Source: an uncultured Oscillospiraceae bacterium (GTDB lineage: Bacteria; Bacillota_A; Clostridia; Oscillospirales; Oscillospiraceae). From it: DNA of 9,383 nt. The stretch is taken from the NCBI GenBank assembly GCA_934589325.1, contig CAKTNU010000053.1, positions 1 to 9,383 on the forward strand. Direction: 5' to 3'. A program made the translations under genes and the position numbers. Below, in pieces: positions 6,984-9,383 of this stretch; the first letter of the stretch is position 1; the number at the start of each line of letters is the position of its first letter. The notes under the pieces are model-generated. The model saw only the letters and a list, made by a program, of their open reading frames with translations. It was not told the DNA's origin and searched no databases.

Positions 6984-7592
6984 TTAAATGTTTACGCCGA
7001 AGCCGCGCATTTCGCGGAGCAGCTCTGCTGAATCGCCGTGGAATACGATGCCGGGCATGCCGGTGCGCTCCGCGCCCTCGATGTTTGCCGCCGAATCGTC
7101 GATAAACAGACACTCGCCGGGAGTCAGACCGAAGGTCGAATACAGCAGCTCATATATCTCCGCACAGGGCTTGACGAGCTTGACGTCGGCGGAGATCAGC
7201 GTCCCGTCAAAGCACTCGCTGCCCGGGACACGCGGCCAGTATTCATGCTGCCGATAGCTGGCGTTGGAGAGAAGATACACCCCGTAGCCGGCATCCTTCA
7301 GGCCGCGCACGAGCTCGGCCATGCCGGGGACGGGCAGAATGGGCCTGTCCCAGCGGTCGACCAGAAGGTGCGCCTGCTCATGCAGACGTTCCGGCAGGCG
7401 GCGGCACATGCTTTCGGCGGCCTCCGCCTCGGTCATCGAGCCGCGATCCATCCGCGCCCATTCGAGCGAGAGGTAGACGTTGTTCATGAGCGTGCGCCTG
7501 TCCTCGGGCTTCACGCCGACGGCATTGAGAAAATAATCCCGGTCAAAGCGCAGCAGGACATTGCCCATGTCAAAAATGATGTTTTTTATCAT
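6984..7592 (-). CDS. HAD-superfamily hydrolase, subfamily IA, YihX-like phosphatase
   Basis: Predicted soluble phosphatase of 202 residues. Motif I is FDMGNVL with nucleophile D8; the usual second Asp (DxD) is Gly (DxG), as in the YihX-like subgroup (YihX of E. coli acts on glucose-1-phosphate). Motif II is LLSNAS (S109, N110), motif III is K141-P142 in VKLVKPCAEIY, and motif IV is FIDDSAANIEGA (D165, D166). The cap is the short helical insert at about 17-85. On the minus strand its ATG overlaps the permease TGA (TGATG), with a modest AAGGTG upstream, so it is probably translated with the transporter genes. It ends 9 bases from the shared terminator. The substrate is not evident; a sugar phosphate or other phosphoester brought in by the transporter is a guess from context. 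Confidence 0.9.
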   Translation of the reverse strand: MIKNIIFDMGNVLLRFDRDYFLNAVGVKPEDRRTLMNNVYLSLEWARMDRGSMTEAEAAESMCRRLPERLHEQAHLLVDRWDRPILPVPGMAELVRGLKDAGYGVYLLSNASYRQHEYWPRVPGSECFDGTLISADVKLVKPCAEIYELLYSTFGLTPGECLFIDDSAANIEGAERTGMPGIVFHGDSAELLREMRGFGVNI

Positions 7593-9253
7593 CAGACTAT
7601 CTTCACCTTGCCCTTTGTGGCGCGGAACACGATGACGAGCGAGATTATCGTCGTGAGGGTGAGTATGGTCGCAAGCGCGGCGGCGGTGCCGTCGCTCATG
7701 CGGACGACCTCCTGATATATCGCAACGGCGATGGTGGAGGTCTTGCCGGAGTAGAGCATGATGGAGCTTGACAGCTCATTGATGCAGGTTATCCAGCTGA
7801 GCACGGCTCCGGACATGATTCCGGGCAGCATCATGCGGGCGGTGACGGTGAAGAAGGTCTTCATCGGAGATACGCCGAGGTTTATCGACGCCTCCTCAAT
7901 GAACGGGTCCATCTGATACAGGAACGCGCTGCCCGAGCGCACCGTATATGGCAGCTTTCTGATAATGTAGGAGATTATCATGATGGCCGCGGTGCCGACG
8001 AGGACGACGGGCTTGCGGTTGAAGGCGACGATGAGGCCGATACCGAGGACGGAGCCGGGAATGACATAGGGGAACATTATGAGCGTGTCGATAAGGTTTG
8101 CGACCTTGCCCTTCTTGCGCACAAGGATGTACGACACGAGGATGCCGATAACGATGATGAACACGATCGCGATTATCGAGAACACATAGGTGTTGCGGAT
8201 ATTGCGGCCGAGGCGGGACATTATCGTGCGGTAGTTGTTGAGGTTGACGCCCTTGACCATGCCGGAAAAGCTACGTTCAACAAAGGACTGGCACACGACG
8301 ACTATCTGCGGCAGGAACGCCAGCGCGACGACGATGTATATCGGCAGCGAGGCGAAGAAGCGCTTCCAGCCGTGCAGCTGGGTCTCCTGCGGGGGACGGA
8401 GCGAACTCATCATGTAGTTGCGCTTGTCGACGACGAGCTTCTGGAAGGCGAGCATCGTCAGCGAGCAGATGACGATGATGACCGACAGCGCCGAAGCCAT
8501 GTACGGGTCCGTCGCACTTTCGGACATGTATTCGTTGTACACCAGCACCGGCAGCACGGTGTAGCCCTCGCCGAGCAGCATCGGAGTGCCGAAGTCCGCA
8601 AGGCAGGTCATGAACACCATGATGCAGCCCGCGAGTATCGACGGGAGGATGACCGGCAGAGTGACCGTCCAGATACGGCGGAGCTTGCTCATGCCGAGGT
8701 TCTCGGACGCTTCCTCAAGCGAGGAGTCGATGCTGTTCATCGCGCCGGAGGTGTACAGGTAAATATACGGGAAAAGATGCAGCGTAAAGACGAAGATGAT
8801 ACCGCCGCGGCCGTATATCGTCGGCGCAACGAGGCCGATCTTTGCAAACAGCTTTGCCAGCAGTCCGGCGCGGCCGAGCAGGATTATCCACGAGTATGCG
8901 CCGATGAACGGGGGGCTCATCAGGCTCATGATGATGAAGATATGCAGTACCTTCTTGCCGGGAATATTGTAGCGCGTCATGAGATACGCCACCGGCACGC
9001 CGACGACCGTCGTCGTGAGCACAGTCGCAATGCATACGACCATGGAGCGGATAAGGGTCTGGTAGTAGTAGGGCTTCGTGAAGAAGCGCTTGAAGTTATA
9101 AAGCGTGATGCCGTCGACTTTGTTCGAGAATACGCTCTTGGTGATTATCGTATAGAACGGGTAGACGATGAAAAGGCACATCGCGATTATAACGAAGAGC
9201 TTCGTGAAAAACCAGAAGTCCGGTCTCCAGCGGGAACCGAGTCTTTTGTTCAC
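7592..9253 (-). CDS. ABC transporter permease with two fused membrane domains (Fe3+/phosphonate/sugar-phosphate class, FbpB/PhnV/AfuB-like)
   Basis: Inner-membrane subunit of 553 residues made of two BPD_transp_1 domains in one chain, with about twelve hydrophobic segments. Each half carries an EAA ATPase-contact loop: EASENLGMSKLRRIW (181-195) and EASINLGVSPMKTFF (454-468). The first helix is at about 16-38. Short motifs such as MSPPFIGAYSW and MFPYVIPGSVLGIGL are typical of the FbpB-type importers that annotation pipelines call iron(III), 2-aminoethylphosphonate or thiamine permeases. The start is GTG at 9253-9251 with a strong GAGGAGGT nine bases upstream; that GTG overlaps the stop of the ATPase gene (GTGA). 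Its own stop overlaps the HAD gene start. The binding protein is not in the window, so the substrate cannot be read from sequence. The neighbouring phosphatase and the convergent phosphate operon make a phosphorylated ligand plausible, with iron the main alternative. Confidence 0.9.
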   Translation of the reverse strand: MNKRLGSRWRPDFWFFTKLFVIIAMCLFIVYPFYTIITKSVFSNKVDGITLYNFKRFFTKPYYYQTLIRSMVVCIATVLTTTVVGVPVAYLMTRYNIPGKKVLHIFIIMSLMSPPFIGAYSWIILLGRAGLLAKLFAKIGLVAPTIYGRGGIIFVFTLHLFPYIYLYTSGAMNSIDSSLEEASENLGMSKLRRIWTVTLPVILPSILAGCIMVFMTCLADFGTPMLLGEGYTVLPVLVYNEYMSESATDPYMASALSVIIVICSLTMLAFQKLVVDKRNYMMSSLRPPQETQLHGWKRFFASLPIYIVVALAFLPQIVVVCQSFVERSFSGMVKGVNLNNYRTIMSRLGRNIRNTYVFSIIAIVFIIVIGILVSYILVRKKGKVANLIDTLIMFPYVIPGSVLGIGLIVAFNRKPVVLVGTAAIMIISYIIRKLPYTVRSGSAFLYQMDPFIEEASINLGVSPMKTFFTVTARMMLPGIMSGAVLSWITCINELSSSIMLYSGKTSTIAVAIYQEVVRMSDGTAAALATILTLTTIISLVIVFRATKGKVKIV

Positions 9254-9383
9254 AGGCTGAGCACCTCCTCGTTCGCGTCGTACAGACTGATGCGTAACGG
9301 GTCAAAGCTGATATGGACCTTCTCGCCGTCGGTGTGTACCTCGGAGGTGTCCTTGGTGTACTCGTTTACGATGAGGCTCTGCC
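9250..9383 (-). CDS. ABC transporter ATP-binding protein, C-terminal TOBE end (5' end outside window)
   Basis: Reading the minus strand from the window edge gives 43 residues ending at TGA (9252-9250): QSLIVNEYTKDTSEV, then HTDGEKVHISFDPLRISL, then YDANEEVLSL. The pattern of a beta-rich tail with F-x-P and a late (Y/F)DA is typical of the TOBE_2 domain that closes FbpC/PotA/UgpC-type importer ATPases. The Walker and signature motifs lie beyond the window. The stop overlaps the permease GTG start, and the permease's Shine-Dalgarno lies inside this gene, so the two are co-translated and very probably form one transporter. The assignment rests on position and tail pattern, since the catalytic part is not visible. 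Confidence 0.8.
   Translation of the reverse strand, partial: QSLIVNEYTKDTSEVHTDGEKVHISFDPLRISLYDANEEVLSL
9263..9270 (-). promoter_or_regulatory. Strong ribosome binding site supporting the GTG start of the permease
   Basis: On the minus strand GAGGAGGT lies nine bases before GTG 9253-9251. It is the best Shine-Dalgarno in this operon segment and decides for the GTG, because the next in-frame methionine is residue 25, inside the first membrane helix. Confidence 0.75.

Noticed and set aside
6984..7592. HAD gene judged as inactive because motif I lacks the second aspartate
   Set aside because: DxG with a following Asn is normal for YihX-like HAD enzymes, and the nucleophile, Ser/Asn, Lys and Asp-Asp motifs are all present.
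7038..7715. A 225-codon plus-strand frame opposite the HAD gene
   Set aside because: The minus-strand HAD gene shows all four catalytic motifs; the plus frame shows none and spans the terminus of the permease gene.

Overview
The window reads as a chromosomal segment of a GC-rich member of the Bacillota, most likely class Clostridia (Oscillospiraceae-like). This is inferred from the gene order pstSCAB-phoU-response regulator-histidine kinase, strong GGAGG-type ribosome binding sites, the clostridial style of the pyridoxamine kinase and sensor kinase, and heavy use of ATA isoleucine codons despite high GC. No marker gene is present to fix the genus. The window is almost entirely coding, with no RNA gene, CRISPR array, insertion sequence or phage gene.

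Positions 1-6921, plus strand: a phosphate uptake and sensing cluster. It begins inside pstS (phosphate-binding lipoprotein, C-terminal half). A hairpin with a short T-run follows, then pstC, pstA, a pyridoxamine/pyridoxal kinase-like gene, pstB, phoU, an OmpR/PhoB-type response regulator and a PhoR-type sensor kinase. Most junctions are overlapping or a few bases long (pstC/pstA, pstA/kinase, kinase/pstB, pstB/phoU, regulator/sensor), so this looks like one transcription unit with translational coupling. The two breaks are the hairpin after pstS and a 52-nt gap before the response regulator. A good sigma-A-type promoter match lies inside phoU.

Positions 6931-6974: a 20-bp perfect inverted repeat with a 4-nt loop and flanking A/T runs. 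It serves as a bidirectional terminator between the convergent units.

Positions 6984-9383, minus strand: the end of a second operon, read right to left. It holds the TOBE-domain tail of an ABC ATPase, a fused two-domain permease of the Fe3+/phosphonate/sugar-phosphate class (FbpB/PhnV/AfuB-like), and a HAD-superfamily phosphatase of the YihX-like type. The stop and start codons overlap at both junctions.

The first unit imports orthophosphate through PstSCAB, signals phosphate status through PhoU to the PhoR/PhoB-like pair, and carries a vitamin B6 kinase embedded between transporter genes. The second unit could import an anionic, perhaps phosphorylated, compound that the HAD enzyme dephosphorylates, but its substrate is not shown by the sequence. 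I see no wholly new system. The points most worth a second look are the B6 kinase inside the pst operon and the phosphatase coupled to the convergent ABC permease.
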